Positions 23,124 through 35,620 of a stretch of DNA of 64,000 nt are shown here, one piece after another. Each line of letters opens with the position of its first letter. Positions within the stretch are counted from its first letter, which is position 1. Position numbers and translations under genes: made by a program. The stretch spans positions 22,646,065-22,710,064 of the forward strand of contig OZ018416.1 in assembly GCA_963969595.1 (NCBI GenBank), written 5' to 3'. The notes under the pieces are model-generated. The model was not told the origin of the DNA. It did no database searches and saw nothing but the letters and a program-made list of their open reading frames with translations. Source of the DNA: Neckera pumila. Its lineage: Eukaryota; Streptophyta; Bryopsida; Hypnales; Neckeraceae.

Positions 23124-24038
23124 TTAATCCCTAAAGGCCCAAGGCATATTCTGGGTCCAAAACCACTGGAAACTGCCATTTCTATTGCGATCTCTCCCTA
23201 AATCAAAAAGATTTTTTTTAAGAATCTAACCATAGAATCTTGTACTTCACTTGTCTTAGATCATGTGGTAAAAATTTCATGAAGTTTGACCGTATGGATT
23301 GGAAGATATTAGCATTTGAAGTTGGAAAAGAAGTTTTTTTGAACTGTGGCCTGCAATTTCAGATGACTTTGACAGCCATTTGTGGATTTTTTTTGCACTA
23401 CACACCATAAAGTTAAATTTTTTTGTGTTCAACATTTGAATTGAGAGTCGGGAAAAAAAATTCAAAATGTCAAAACTTGATTTTCACATGTAAAAAAATT
23501 GTTAAGTAGAAGTAGATCAAAATTTAACAAAACACTAAATTGTTAATAGCTCAGGTGGATTTAAAACACCATATCCCAATGGAACTTGCAAAAGAAAATT
23601 AACCTTGTCAAAAAAAAATTTGAATTTTTTTGAAAATTGCATTCAAAAATGAATTCTATAATGAAACCTTTTTTTTTCAAGATGCTTGGATTGCCTAGAA
23701 AAACAAGATTGTCCATAACTTTCTTGTTGTGAGTCCAAATAGAATGGATCAAAGCTTCAAATGTAGACAAAAACATGATCTTTGAGGAAAAAAAGTTAAA
23801 AAAAAGTTCAATTTTTTGAAGTTTTATTTTTTTGCCCGGCAAATTGTTTTTTTTGACTTTGAATGGCATAACTTTTGCTCACGGGCACTAATTGAAAAGA
23901 AAATTATATTTTTAGAAAGCTAAGGTGATTTCATATTTTTTATTTTTATTTTTTAAGTCAGGTCAAAATTTGAGGTCACACGAGTTTGTCCGAAATCCCA
24001 AGTGTCCCACGAGGGGACTTTGGATCTTTAGAGGTCAA
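23124..24038 (+). mobile_element. TTAA-group element, subtype A variant
   Basis: TTAA-TCCCTAAAGGCCCAAGG to CTTTAGAGG-TCAA. It carries AAACTGCCATTTCTA, CTTGTACTTCACTTG, GGCATAACTTTTGCTC and a subterminal palindrome CCCACGAGGGG. Closest copy: 54891. The right flank has become TCAA and is shared with the next element. Confidence 0.88.
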
Positions 24039-25873
24039 CCCCTAAAGGTCAAAGACTATAATTTCTAGTACAAGTACCAAATTTTAGAAAAAAACAATTT
24101 TGGACACATCTAATCGTAGGATCTTGTAGTAGGTTGATTGAAAAGATGTAGAAAAAATTTCAAAATTTTCCACCGTGTAAATTGCAAGATACTAGTGTTT
24201 GAGTTGACAAAACCTTTTTTTTTGCCCTACAAAAAACCGAGCAGCTGCACTTCACAAGGTCACATTTTTATGAAAAAATGACCCAAATGGTAGTTGCTCT
24301 TTAGATTCATTCTTCAAAGCAAGTTGGATACATGTTTGAAAAAATTTAGATCATTTTAAATTGTACAAAAGATAGGAAAAAAATAGTGAGTAGAAAGAAG
24401 TAGAGAATGATTCAAAACACTAAATTGTTAAGAATTTAATCATGGAATTGAAAAATGCAATTACAAAAATGGTAATGTTGTAATAAACAATCTACATCCT
24501 ATGCTTTTATTTTTTTTAAACCATTAACCCCTAAAGGCTTTTGATTATGTTTTCACCAAAAACGCTCCAAAATTGCCATTTCTAATACTAGTGCCAAGTT
24601 TTAGAAAAAAAACATTTTTGAACACATATAACCATAGGATCCTGTAGTAAACTTGTTTAAGAAGATGTGGAAAAAAATTCAGAATTTTCCACCATGTGGA
24701 TTGCAAGATAATAGCATTTGAAATTGACAAAAATCCTTTTTTTGTCCCTATGAAATGACGGGCAGCTGCCCTTCACAAGGTCACATTTGTATGAAAAATG
24801 GTCCAAAATGGTGGTTACTCTTTGGATTCATTTTCCTAGACAAATTGGATACATGCTTGAAAAAATTCAGATCATTTAGAATTGTACAACATATAGGAAA
24901 AAAATAGTAAGTAGGAAGAGGTAGAGAATGATTCAAAACACTAAATTGTTAAGAATTTATTTATGGAATTGAAAAATGCCAATGTCAACGGTTGTAATGT
25001 TGTAATAAACAATCTACACCCAATGTTTTTATTTTTTTTCAAAAATATAAAAAATTGAGTGAAATAATAGACTTCAAAGTTTATTTTAGAGTTAAGATTC
25101 CATAACTACCCTCAAATTAAGAATCCTCATAACTTTTGACTCATAGATCCAAATGGAATGATTCAAAGCTTTCCACCTACATATAAATCTAAAGAACCAA
25201 TTTCAAATTTTTATTTTAAAAAAAAGTGATTTTTAAAGAAGTTTTTTTGCTGCCCGGGTTGCCCGCCAAGCAATGGAAATGACATATCATGCAATAACTT
25301 TTTAATCATGTAGTCAAAAGTTATGAAAATTGTTGGGCCTTAAGGCTACTCCTCGGGAAAATGTTGTATGAAAATTTGAAAGAAAAAAAATAAAAACTCC
25401 GCTCGTAGTGAGCTGTCCCCAAAAGCTATGTTTTCAAAAAAGCATGCTCAAGGCTTTAGGAGTTAAAATTTGAGTTAAGTATAGGACTCCAAAGTTTATT
25501 TTAGAGTAGGGGAATCCATAACTGCTCGTAAATTAAAACACCTCATAACTTTTTTCTCATAAATCAAAATAGAATAATTCAAATCTTTTTACGTATATAT
25601 AACTCTAGAAAATCAATTTCAAATTTTTATTTTAAAAGAAAGTGATTTTTCAAAAAAAAATTGAATTGCCCGCCGACCATTGTAAATGATATATCATCCA
25701 ATAACTTTTTAACCATATAGTCAAAAGTTTTGAAAATTATTGAGCCTTAAAACTACTCCTTGGGCACATATTGTGTAAAAATTTCAAAGCAAAAAATTAA
25801 AATTTCCATTCGTAGTAAGTTGCCCTAAATTGCTATGTTGCTAAAAAAAAACCTTTGGTCCTTTAGGAGTTAA
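24035..25873 (+). mobile_element. TTAA-group element, subtype C, carrying a nested subtype C
   Basis: TCAA-CCCCTAAAGGTCAAAGAC to GGTCCTTTAGGAG-TTAA. The segment TTTTCACCAAAAACGCTCC is deleted near the left end. It is interrupted by another C at 24524-25466. Host sequence resumes with AATTTGAGTTAAG, which in other C copies is continuous with the preceding AT tract. Confidence 0.88.
24524..25466 (+). mobile_element. TTAA-group element, subtype C, nested in C (943 bp)
   Basis: TTAA-CCCCTAAAGGCTTTTG to AAGGCTTTAGGAG-TTAA. It has the complete C interior: ACCATAGGATCCTGTAG, ACGGGCAGCTGCCC and TTGTTGGGCCTTAAGGC. The orientation is the same as the host element. Confidence 0.9.
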
Positions 25874-26640
25874 GAAGAGTAGCATTCTAAAATTTACATT
25901 TAAATAATGATCAAATAGAGCATTGTATTAAGATCATTTAAAAACGAGATGTCCAATAATAACACATATTTATTTGGATAGAGATACTTAATTGTGATGA
26001 GCTCGTGGATGAGCTACTTGTTTCTATTTCTAGTGAGCAAATTTTTGTTTTAAAAAAACATACATGTTTGCTATACAAATGGCACACATGCAATGCAAAG
26101 TCCAAATCAAAAAACACTTTAAAAGTTTATTAAGAATCATAATTGCTTTTGTCAACATTCATGATGTTTTATACTTTATATGAATAGGGAGAAACTACAT
26201 TTTAGGAGTAGTTTTACATCTTATCATCAAATTGAAACAACCAAAAAGTTCATATCCAATGAAAAAATTAGTTTCCAAATGTCAAAAAGTTGGCCTCTCC
26301 TACTTTTCATTTGCTAGCCAACAATTCCAATTCTACTCTTGCAAATATTACACACTTCTATGAAGAATTCCAGACAATCTTTTGTCTTCTCTACAGAATT
26401 TACCTAATTTTCGTACACAATGACGCTAGCATGTAAACATGGAAATGTGAGCCTATAGCCTTGAGCATATATATAAGTAGATGCTCTAGAACCATTGAAG
26501 ATGCTTATAGTATAAACATCTATAATATAGGTATTTATAACATAGGGACCCTATAGTCATGGAAAGTTTTTATAATATAAACACCTATAATATAGATGTA
26601 TAGACTCCTATGTTCATGCGCTCATGCTTTTAGGCTCATA
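25874..26640. other. Intergenic, nothing recognised
   Basis: AT-rich. A loose repeat of TATAATATA(A/G)G(T/A)(A/G)TTTATA-type motifs lies at about 26510-26600. No gene recognised. Confidence 0.3.
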
Positions 26641-27043
26641 TAAGGTAGAGCCACCCATTCCTGACCAGTGACCCATTCTCGGCCTATAGATTTACGTTTT
26701 TTTGACCAAGCATAAAATGTTTTGATTTTTCCTTTTCAAGGTTGGAACTAATAAATACATGATACATGTCCCAAGTTGTGAGAAAGAAATTAGGAAATGA
26801 TGATTAGGAAAAAAGTTATTGAATGATCGGCATTCAAAAAGTCTAAAGGTTGGCTATGGGTTCGAAGCACTTTTTGTCTTCCAAAATTTCTAATAATTCC
26901 AGTTCAAGCGATAAAATTACCAAATTTTTTTCAATCCTTGTCATTTCTATCGATGTACCTCTAAGAAAATATTTGTTTTGCCTTCCCTACTCCAAATCAT
27001 ATTGGAATTCCTTATTTAGTCGGTTATGGGTGGCTCTACTTTA
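26641..27043 (+). mobile_element. J-family TA-flanked miniature element (403 bp)
   Basis: The left end TAAGGTAGAGCCACCCAT pairs with ATGGGTGGCTCTACTTTA at the right. The interior (TCAAGCGATAAAATTACCAA, ATCGATGTACCTCTAAG) recurs in reverse complement in the element at 28986, which confirms a family. Confidence 0.83.
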
Positions 27044-28985
27044 ATAGCAATTGTGTCTTTGTACATAGAAGTCTACCCCAAGAATACCTCCACAAATACA
27101 ATTAAAGTTCATCAACATTGAAAAATCTTGTGTTGAATTTTGAAAACAAGCCACTTAATTATCTTACCTTTGCAACTCAATGTGTTTATTTTCAACCAAT
27201 TGCAAGGCTTCTATCTTGCAAAAGGAAAATGCAATATTTATTATAAACAATTGCTAATTGTCCAAAAATTAGTAATCTTTAGAAGAATTGTTGGCTCATC
27301 CAAAAATAACATATTTAAAATGGCAAAGAGAAGTTGGAAGAGGTTCTAAGTATTATAGCATATTTTTCATCCTAAATTTGGAGACGTTGGTTTCTTCTTC
27401 CATTGGTGCGTTAATGCTCAAAAGTAAGAAAATAAACAAATGAACATGGTTCTTTTTACTAAATTGCTTTGAATCTTGTTGAATTCTAAAATGCAATTGA
27501 TCAATATATGGTGGCATGCATGTTTTAGACACCATATGAATGCTATGGTACATGACCAAATGTTTGGGAAGAGTAGTTGTTTCTTAGTTCATTGTTAGCC
27601 GGTGCCTTTGGAAAAATAACCGGTTATAGTGTGAAACTGGAGGATCTAAAACCAAACAAAAAATTGGTAGGATCAACAAGAAATCCGTGTGCAAAAATAA
27701 AAAGTAGATATGTAGCGACTTTTAGCCTCTTGCCATTTTGAATCCAATGTTAATGGGGGGTTGGAGGAAGCCGTAGTATGTTCTTAGATAAGGCGGATAA
27801 TGCTTTAGGGTTGGCCATTGAGGGGCTTGGAGTGCTTGGACATGGCGGGGGAGGGGAGCAATTTAGGGATTGTATAGTGGACAATCCTTGCTCCATCATC
27901 TATGTCTGCCCAACTTTAGGAATTTGGAGTTCAATTTCAAAATCAACATGTCTTTGAAAGATGGTAATCTTTTCAAATTTTAAGTTGAAAGAAAGTAGCT
28001 AGTGAAAATTTGATACTAGTAGAAATGAATTGTGTGCATTACAAGAAAAATGGTACCTCATGCATGCCTCAAAATCTGAACCAACAGTGATGTTATTGTT
28101 GGAAAAAAATCAAAATAGGATATATAGTCCTAGCTAGTTGAATTTTGGCTAATAGAGACTGTGATTATTGAGGTATAAAAAAACAACTCAAAATTTTTTG
28201 GAGAAAAAAATAGAAATATCAGAAGGTGACGTCATTGCTTGTCTAGTTTTACAACCTTCTTCAGGACCCATTTTTCTTGTAATGATTTTTGATAAAGAGA
28301 GTATGCAACCAGAGTCCTTAAGAAATCCCATTTCCTTCTACAAAGAGGAGGCAAATTATTAGGGCAACTCCGAAAACTTCTTGAATGCTAGTATATGACT
28401 AATACACTTTTATTTTATTTTTTTGTTTATGAATACAATTGCTTCCCTTTGATGGCAGTATAAATGGAGAATGACACACTGATTTGAAGTTGAAGATCTA
28501 TGTATTAATATATGTCAGTACTATCCCTGTCATTTGTTTGTTGCTTCAGTAGTCAAGCCATAGACTTCTTTCATTGGAATATTAATGGAAGTGCTATTGA
28601 TGTTGTTTGAAAGCCCTTGAATATGAAAGTGCTTAAAAATGATATGACGAGATTTAGATTTATTGAATTGACAATATTGATTATTTAAGTGTTGATTTGA
28701 ATCTTTTATGCTTAGAATATTGATATTCACTTCAATATTAGAGTAATTTGTGCCCCATCACAAGGAGTGTCTAATTCTCGGTCAAAGTGGATGGAATGTG
28801 CTCTAGGCCCTTCCAAATACTCTCTTAGCCTCCATCCTACGGAAAACTATGTAAAGAAAGGTCTACCAAATCGTAATTTAATCAACCTTATCTTACATTC
28901 AATTTGTGATTAAACATTTTGCTACTTATGAGATACATTTGGTGTGAAGGTAGAAACAAGAACTCAAGTTCAAGAGTTCTTCAAA
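27044..28985. other. Intergenic, nothing recognised
   Basis: No protein family recognised. The frame at 28168-28362 is short and without domains. A G-rich patch is at 27750-27860. Confidence 0.3.
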
Positions 28986-29510
28986 TAAGGTAAAACCACC
29001 CATACCCGACTGAATAAGCAATTCTGACATGATCTGGAGTAGTGCAAGGAAAAATAAATATTTTCAAAGGTACATCTATAGAAAAGACGGGAATTGCAAA
29101 AAATTGGTAGTTTCATCGCTTGAATTGAAATTACTATGAATTTTTTAAGTCAAAAATTGGCCTTGACCTACATCCAATGAATAGAGTCTTTCAATTTCAA
29201 TCATTTAAGAGACTACTTCTTGTTTACTTTGGCACTCCAAACCAAGCACATGTGTTGAGACAAGAATGGTGGAATTGATGGTAAGAAACTAAGATTTAAT
29301 GGTTAGAAATCAGTGCTAGCCTCTCTTGCATCAGCTACATGTAAGAAACTCTCACTACAAGAAAACAATGTCCAAATTGACAAAATTATGTCAATAACAT
29401 GTCTGAATTCATAGAAAATTGACAAAAAAAATGCCCGAATTGACACTGCTCCCTTATAGTGCCTATTGAATGACGATGGGGTGGTGGTTGGTAATGGGGG
29501 TTCTACCTTA
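28986..29510 (-). mobile_element. J-family TA-flanked miniature element (525 bp)
   Basis: Left end TAAGGTAAAACCACCCATACC, right end TGGGGGTTCTACCTTA. The left half (GGTACATCTATAGAAAAGAC, TTTCATCGCTTGAATTG) is the reverse complement of the right half of the copy at 26641. It contains CACTACAAGAAAACA at 29353, a possible CACTA-type end without a partner. Confidence 0.75.
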
Positions 29511-29577
29511 TAGATGTTAAATCATAGCATGTCAATTTTAACATATAAGGATGCAAGTGCTTTAAGTTGTTTTCTAC

Positions 29578-29715
29578 CACTACAAGAGAATGGGGTGTTT
29601 TAAGTGAGTTTTTAAGTATAGTCCTAGACATAAGATTTTAAGTAATAAACTTTAAGGCAATTTTTAGCAAACTTTTACTAGAAACTCACTTAAAACACCC
29701 CATTCTCTTGTAGTA
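29578..29715. mobile_element. CACTA-type miniature element (138 bp)
   Basis: CACTACAAGAGAATGGGGTG at the left pairs with CACCCCATTCTCTTGTAGT at the right. The pairing continues through TTTTAAGTGAGTTT / AAACTCACTTAAAA, giving arms of about 34 bp. CACTACAAGA ends are typical of plant CACTA (CMC) transposons. Non-coding. Confidence 0.87.
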
Positions 29716-29943
29716 TGCTCAAGTACAAATCCATGCTAAAAAAATCATTTTAGACCATGGTTTTGTATTTATTTTGTGTTAGAACAAAAATTATTGTGTT
29801 TAAAATAATGCAAATTTCATGTGCTGATAATCAAACCATTAACATTATTTAGAAGCCCTTAGACAAAACAAACACTAATTTTGAGGCATCTTTAATTGAA
29901 TTCATGATTGAAGTATGTCTCGTTGCCATCTCAATCTTCTACT

Positions 29944-30175
29944 CATTACCCAAAATATGAAGCCTCAAGAAGGCCGCTAAGCCTGGCCCCCCCGCAGTGA
30001 TATTATGGGGGGGAAAAAAAATTGAAAATTGAAAATGTGACGTGGTTGCATTTCGACCACATCAGAGCTGTCAGCGCCACGTCAGCGCCACGTCCTCCCC
30101 CCCTGTAATTGCACCCCGCGGGCGCCAAAAATCACACACTCGTAGTCTTGTTGAGGCCTGAATTTTTTTGTAATG
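29944..30175. mobile_element. CATTA-ended miniature element, subgroup 2 relative
   Basis: The left end CATTACCCAAAATATGAAGCC and right end GGCCTGAATTTTTTTGTAATG are imperfectly inverted. It shares AAGAAGGCCGCTAAG with the copy at 22008 and has GCGCCACGTCAGCGCCACGTC inside. 232 bp. Confidence 0.75.
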
Positions 30176-30549
30176 TTGAATTGTTTAGAATATTGAAGTA
30201 CAATACCACATGACTGCATTACACAATGCACAATGACGAGAGAATATGCATTGTGAAGGCAATTGGTCCTACCTTAATCCCTAAGTGCCTAAGGCCTTTT
30301 TTAAGCGTTTTAGAATTGATTCAAAACTAAACCAAAAGCCCAAGTTTTTATTAAGTCTTATCAATTTAAGAAAATTCATAACTGTACAAACTCAAAGTTG
30401 ATGTATTATTGATCACACAAGAAAAAAAAGATCATACTTGTGGATTGAAAGATTAAAATGCTTGATCAATAGATTGTCAAATTTGTGAAAGCAATTTGAA
30501 ATATTTACATGTCAAATCTATAATTGAGGTCATGGAGAAAAATATAAAG

Positions 30550-32101
30550 TTAACCCCTAAAGGACCATGATCTTGCTTAGAGGCCTAAAACCGCTTCAAA
30601 ATTTTCATCAATAATTATTTTTTAACAAATCCAATCGTAGAATCTTTTGGTTGACTTGTTCAAGTACATTGTCCTAAAATTTTAGAGCAAATATCCATTG
30701 ATTGAAAGTTCAGTGTGCTTATGAAAATGTAGGCTTTTCTAGCCCTTCCAAAAGGTGAAGTTTTGTCTTCCAACATTTTAAGACAAAAACACATATGTCC
30801 TACAACTTGTACACCCCCCTACAAGAAAGGTTGACGCCCCCCTTTTGCACCCTTCAGCTTTTTTGACATTACTTTGAACATAATTGACATTTCTTCTTTT
30901 TGTCAATCAACATTTGTATCTAATCCAATCTCTCTCAAGTATACCAAACTTTCAATTTAAAAAAACCCAAACTCCATTTTTGGTGAATTTTTTTAATTTT
31001 TTTTCACGGTTTTACATGAAAATTCATAGAAAAATATTCATGATGAATTTCTTAAATTTAATTGCGGAGATACGTAGGAAACATCCAAACGCACATCTTT
31101 CTTTCAACAAACATCTCCAAAAAAGTTTCACAATTATCGTGGCAGAAGTTACAGTGGAGGCGTGAATAGTGCTCAAAATTTTGAAAATTCATATCTCTTT
31201 ATTGTAATTAGATTTTTTTTTTCCTTCACATTGTAACTAATTTTACACATTTGAGCATGATGGTACAATTACTTTATCAAAATCTAATTATAATAAAGAG
31301 ATATGAATTTTCAAAATTTTGAGCACTGTTCACGCCTCCACTGTAACTTCTGCCACGATAATTGTGAAACTTTTTTGGAGATGTTTGTTGAAGGAAAGAT
31401 GTGCATTTGGATGTTTCCTACGTATCTCCACAATTAAATTTAAAAAATTCATCATTAATATTTTTCTATGAATTTTCATGTAAAACCGTGAAAAAAAATT
31501 AAAAAAATTCAACAAAAATGGAGTTTTGGTTTTTTTAAATTGAAAGTTTGGTATACTTGAGAGAGATTGGGTTAGACACAAATGTTGATTGACAAAAACA
31601 AGAAATGTCAATTATGTTCAAAGTAATGCCAAGAAAGCTGAAGGATGCAAAAGGAGGGCGTCAACCTTTCTTGTAGGGGGGTGTACATTTTAGTCAATAA
31701 GTTGGAAAGTTCAAAACTAAGAGCAAAAGACGACTTCATATGTTTTTCCTACCTTCATTGTCCGCAAAATAGAACTCCTCATAGCTTTCACCTCATTATT
31801 TGGAATTGAATGGTTCAAATTGTTTGAGTAGTTATCAATCTATACAATCTCCAATAAATTATATATAATTTTTAAAATATATTTTTTTGCTACCTAGATT
31901 GACATTGGAATTGAAATAAAATAAAAACTTTTGCAATATTTATTGGAATGATGTGAAACAAAGCTTCACACATAGATTATGATGAGTGTCATCCATCCTA
32001 AACATTTCATGTGAAAATTTCAAATTATGAAGTAAAAAGAACCTGCCTAAATTCTCAAAAAGTCCAAAGTGGACTCTTTCAATCGGTCCTTTAGAGGTTA
32101 A
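30550..32101 (+). mobile_element. TTAA-group element, subtype E, carrying an 868-bp foldback
   Basis: TTAA-CCCCTAAAGGACCATGAT to GGTCCTTTAGAGG-TTAA. Without the foldback it is about 680 bp and differs in the interior from A and C, though it keeps the GCTCATTATTTGGAATTGAATGG-like middle and a PPT-free, non-coding nature. Confidence 0.85.
30814..31681. mobile_element. Long foldback (inverted-repeat) element with TGTACA duplication
   Basis: Ends CCCCCCTACAAGAAAGGTTG and CAACCTTTCTTGTAGGGGGG. The two arms (about 400 bp each) are nearly identical reverse complements around a spacer of about 60 bp (about 31216-31276). It is flanked by TGTACA on both sides (30808-30813 and 31682-31687). The same 93-codon frame is readable in each arm only because the arms are copies; it starts with TTG and shows no domain. 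Confidence 0.92.
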
Positions 32102-32480
32102 AATAGGCTTTCAAGGGAAAGCTTGTTTCTTCTGAAAAAAAATATCCAAATATCATTTTGGTAAGATTTTATTCAAACTTCAATCAACACCATATATGGT
32201 GCCTTGGGCATTCCATTAGCATAACATATAGTAGTCTCACTAACTATTGCCTCCTCCCTAATAGAATGATGTGGAATATACCACATTAGTAACTATAAAG
32301 CCAAGTGGTGAGACTTGTCAGTAGTGTACTCAGTTAGAAAGTTTCACGTTGTGGAACTTCCAATTTCATCAAAGTATAAAACTAAGCGTTAAAGTACAGT
32401 ACAGCTATGGAACATTGAGCTAAAACCCATTGCCAGCAATCAAAAGTCATTTAAAAAAACTTTTGGAATGGAGGAGACAA

Positions 32481-33061
32481 TCTCTTTATATAAACATGGG
32501 GTGGTAAAAGGTAGAACAACCCATGTGGGATAAGTAAATTAGAATTTGTAGTTTCTCAACTACTCATAATGAAGTCAAAGTAGGAATTGTGTTTGAAGTA
32601 GAATTTCAGACCTTGTTTAGGCATAGTAGAAAAGATTTTTTTTTTAAACTTTGAACTAAAAAAAGTTGGAAAATCAAGTTAAGTTTCATCTCCAGAAATC
32701 CATTTGAGATATAGATCTTCCACTCAAAAGTTATGGACAAGTTTCATAGAGGGATTGGCAAGGATTTTTTTTTTGACATTTTCAAACATTATCTTTGAAA
32801 ATTGTCCATAACTTTTGAGTGGGAGATTTCAATCTTGAACAGATTTTTGGAGGTGAAACTTATCATCAATTCCCAACTTTTTTTAGTTCAAAGTTTTTTG
32901 AAAAATCTATTCTATTATGCCTAAATGAAGTCTTAAATTCTAGTTTTAACACAATTCCTACTTTAGGCTTAACTATGAGCGGTTGAGAAACTAAAAATTC
33001 TAAATCACAAATCTCATATGGGTTGTTCTACCTCCTATCCCCCCATGTGTATGTAAAGAGC
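32481..33061. mobile_element. Foldback element with J-like ends (about 580 bp)
   Basis: ACATGGGGTGG-AAAAGGTAGAACAACCCAT at the left pairs with ATGGGTTGTTCTACCTCCTATCCCCCCATGT at the right. Pairing continues through most of each arm, for example TCCATAACTTTTGAGTGG at about 32806-32823 against CCACTCAAAAGTTATGGA at about 32720-32737. Non-coding. Confidence 0.85.
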
Positions 33062-33263
33062 TTTTCTTCTCTATAAAAAACTCAAAATAAGTTATTGATG
33101 GCAAATGATTAGATTACGTTGCTATAATACTCAATGGATTCTTAGGTTTTGGCAAACCATCTATCTTCATGATTATTTATTGCTTGTATGTTTTGTCCTA
33201 GAATTAGCCAAAAATGGAACACATCGTAAATGTATTGCCACTGTCTTGGTCCTGAAGCTTATA

Positions 33264-34011
33264 TCAACTCCTAAAGGACCAAACACCGTTTTTTGGCAGC
33301 ATAGCGATTTTGGGCAGCTCACTACGAACAGAGTTTTTATTTATTTTCTTTGAAAATTTTACACAACATGTGCCCGAGGAGTAGCTTTAAGGCCCAACAA
33401 TTTTCGTAACTTTTGACTATACGGTTAAAAAGTTTTTGCATGATATGTGATTTTCATTGGTCGGCAGGCAGCCTGGGCAGCTCAAAAAACTTCTTTAAAA
33501 ATGACTTTAAAAATAAATAAAAATCTGAAATTGGTTCTTTAGATTTATATAGAAGTGAGAAGCTTTGAATCATTCAATTTGGATCTATGAGTCAAAACTT
33601 ATGAGGATTTTAAGTTTGTGGGTAGGTATGGTTTTGAAAGACTCCATACCTACCCACAAACTTAAAATCCTCATAAGTTTTGACTCATAGATCCAAATTG
33701 AATGATTCAAAGCTTCACAATTCTATATAAATCTAAAGAACCAATTTCAGATTTTTATTTATTTTTAAAGTCATTTTTAAAGAAGTTTTTTGAGCTGCCC
33801 AGGCTGCCTGCCGACCAATGAAAATCACATATTATGCAAAAACTTTTTAACCGTATAGTCAAAAGTTACGAAAATTGTTGGGCCTTAAAGCTACTCCTCG
33901 GGTACATGTTGTGTAAAGTTTTCAAAGAAAATAAATAAAAACTCCGTTCGTAGTGAGCTGCCCAAAATTGCTATGTTGTCAAAAAACGGTGTTTGATCCC
34001 TTAGGGGTTAA
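33264..34011. mobile_element. TTAA-group foldback element, subtype F (748 bp)
   Basis: TCAA-CTCCTAAAGGACCAAACACC to GTGTTTGATCCCTTAGGGG-TTAA. The arms of about 360 bp are almost perfect inverted copies of the right half of subtype C (CTCACTACGAAC, AGTAGCTTTAAGGCCCAACAA, TATGAGTCAAAACTTATGAGG). They meet around 33630-33650 with the short spacer GGTTTTGAAAGACTCC. Confidence 0.92.
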
Positions 34012-35620
34012 TACTATGTGGATGAAAATTGTGGATGAGGACTCCAGAGACTAAAAGACAGTCTCACTGAATGCTACTGAATGTTATGAGGGGTGAAAAT
34101 TGTACCTGCCAAGGTGCTCACTGCTGCTTTCTCCTCTTTCCCTTTCCTTTTCCTTTCTTTTTCCCTTTTGGCCTTTCCTTTTCTTTTTTCCTTCCCAAGA
34201 GAAGGATTTAATTCTAGTGCAGGGCAGCATGCAGCATGCCAGGCCATTCAAATGAAAGCCAAGGCATCACACAAACACCAATGGCCCCAGCGGAAGAGCT
34301 TGCACCGTTTGGGGGGGTGAAGTGTGGCACAAGTGAAGTAAAATCAAGGTTGCATGATGCAAAGGCCTTGGCCAGGTGTCCTCAAATGCATCAGAAAAGC
34401 TGAACGTGAAGTTATAGATCACCCACACTCTAAACTTATAAGTCATTCTCCTTCAGCGGCTGCATGAATGGAGCTGGCTAGGGGCACAGCAAACTCCACA
34501 TGGCTTCTGGAGTCCTGTTACTGCATCCCTGCCCAGTTTAGTTTTGTTTTCATTCTCACAACGCACCATGCAGTAAATGGTGGATGTTCCCTCCAGATTT
34601 AGACCACTGTGACTATGCCAGGACACTAGAGTCTGGTCTCATGAGGGCTTCATGCCGTCTGCCCCAGAACTTCAAAAGCAGCAAGAATGGGCTTGCCTAT
34701 TGATCGGAAATAGGAAACCCTGACTTTTCCACTTCTTTAATTTTTGACTCATTCTACACTTGATGAAAAATTACCAAAAAATGACAATCTTTCTTATTCC
34801 TATTTCCTCACTAGAGAAAATTCTCTTCCTCCACCATTGCTTAATCACACAAATGCTGAAATGTTTAAGTGATCGGAAATGGGAGATCTACCTTAACATT
34901 GCTTAACAGCTCATAGCCTCCCCCCAGGTGGAGGGATAATTCCCCCTAGATACTTGGGGGGGATTTGAGTTATAATGCTAAGAAGTCTATTGGTTCAGCA
35001 CAGGAACAATAGTTCTCCTTTGTTAGTGGTTTTCCTGTTATTTGTTAAAGAGCTCCTGATTTTGGGGGAGCAAAAGGACCCCCCCTAACAAAGGTTAATG
35101 ATGTTATGTGGACCAAATGCAAGTAGGTCAGACAAATCATCCAATTTTGATCATCCATTCAGCACTCATTCTCAACACTACCTAAACATAATAATCTACA
35201 TCCAAATATTGACAATCTCGTATTTCTTAGAGATACCGACTTTTGGCAATTTCATCCACTTTTTATCTTATGTACAAATCAGGTAAGATTTTTGGGGATG
35301 ATTCATCAAGGAAATTTTCACTGGACTTGGGTCCTTGGGGTAATAAAAGCCAAGGACCACCTGGTCCTCTTGTATTTTGTCCCATACATAGTACTATATA
35401 GGTTTTGGAGTCTGTAGCTTGGTTTTGCAGCTAAGTTTAAGGCCCCAACAAACAGCATCAATTGCAAAAGATACAACAGTCTGGACAAAACATCAATATT
35501 CTTTTGTGCTGGGACGCTTGCTTCCAGAAAACTCATGAGATAAAGAGCACGAGAAGTGAAGGTACGCAGCTTCAAATACCTATGCGAACTGGCATGAACA
35601 GCTTGGTTCCATTCACTCTT
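34012..35620. other. Intergenic, nothing recognised
   Basis: Includes a pyrimidine-rich TTTCCTTTTCC tract at about 34133-34195. No protein family recognised in frames of up to about 85 codons. Confidence 0.3.

Larger units (their letters stand above)
30284..32218 (+). mobile_element. TTAA-group element, subtype B, degraded, carrying nested element E
   Basis: Starts TTAA-TCCCTAAGTGCCTAAGG with B landmarks (TTTTTTAAGCG, ATTGATTCAAAACTAAACC) and ends near GGTGCCTTGGGCATTCCATTAG, a damaged B terminus. The interior is split by the element at 30550-32101 at the same ATAT-A/GAGG-TTAA position as the split copy at 19686. Confidence 0.75.

Noticed and set aside
30884..31611. Two near-identical 93-codon frames in opposite directions
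   Set aside because: They are the two arms of one foldback; both start at TTG and no protein family is evident.
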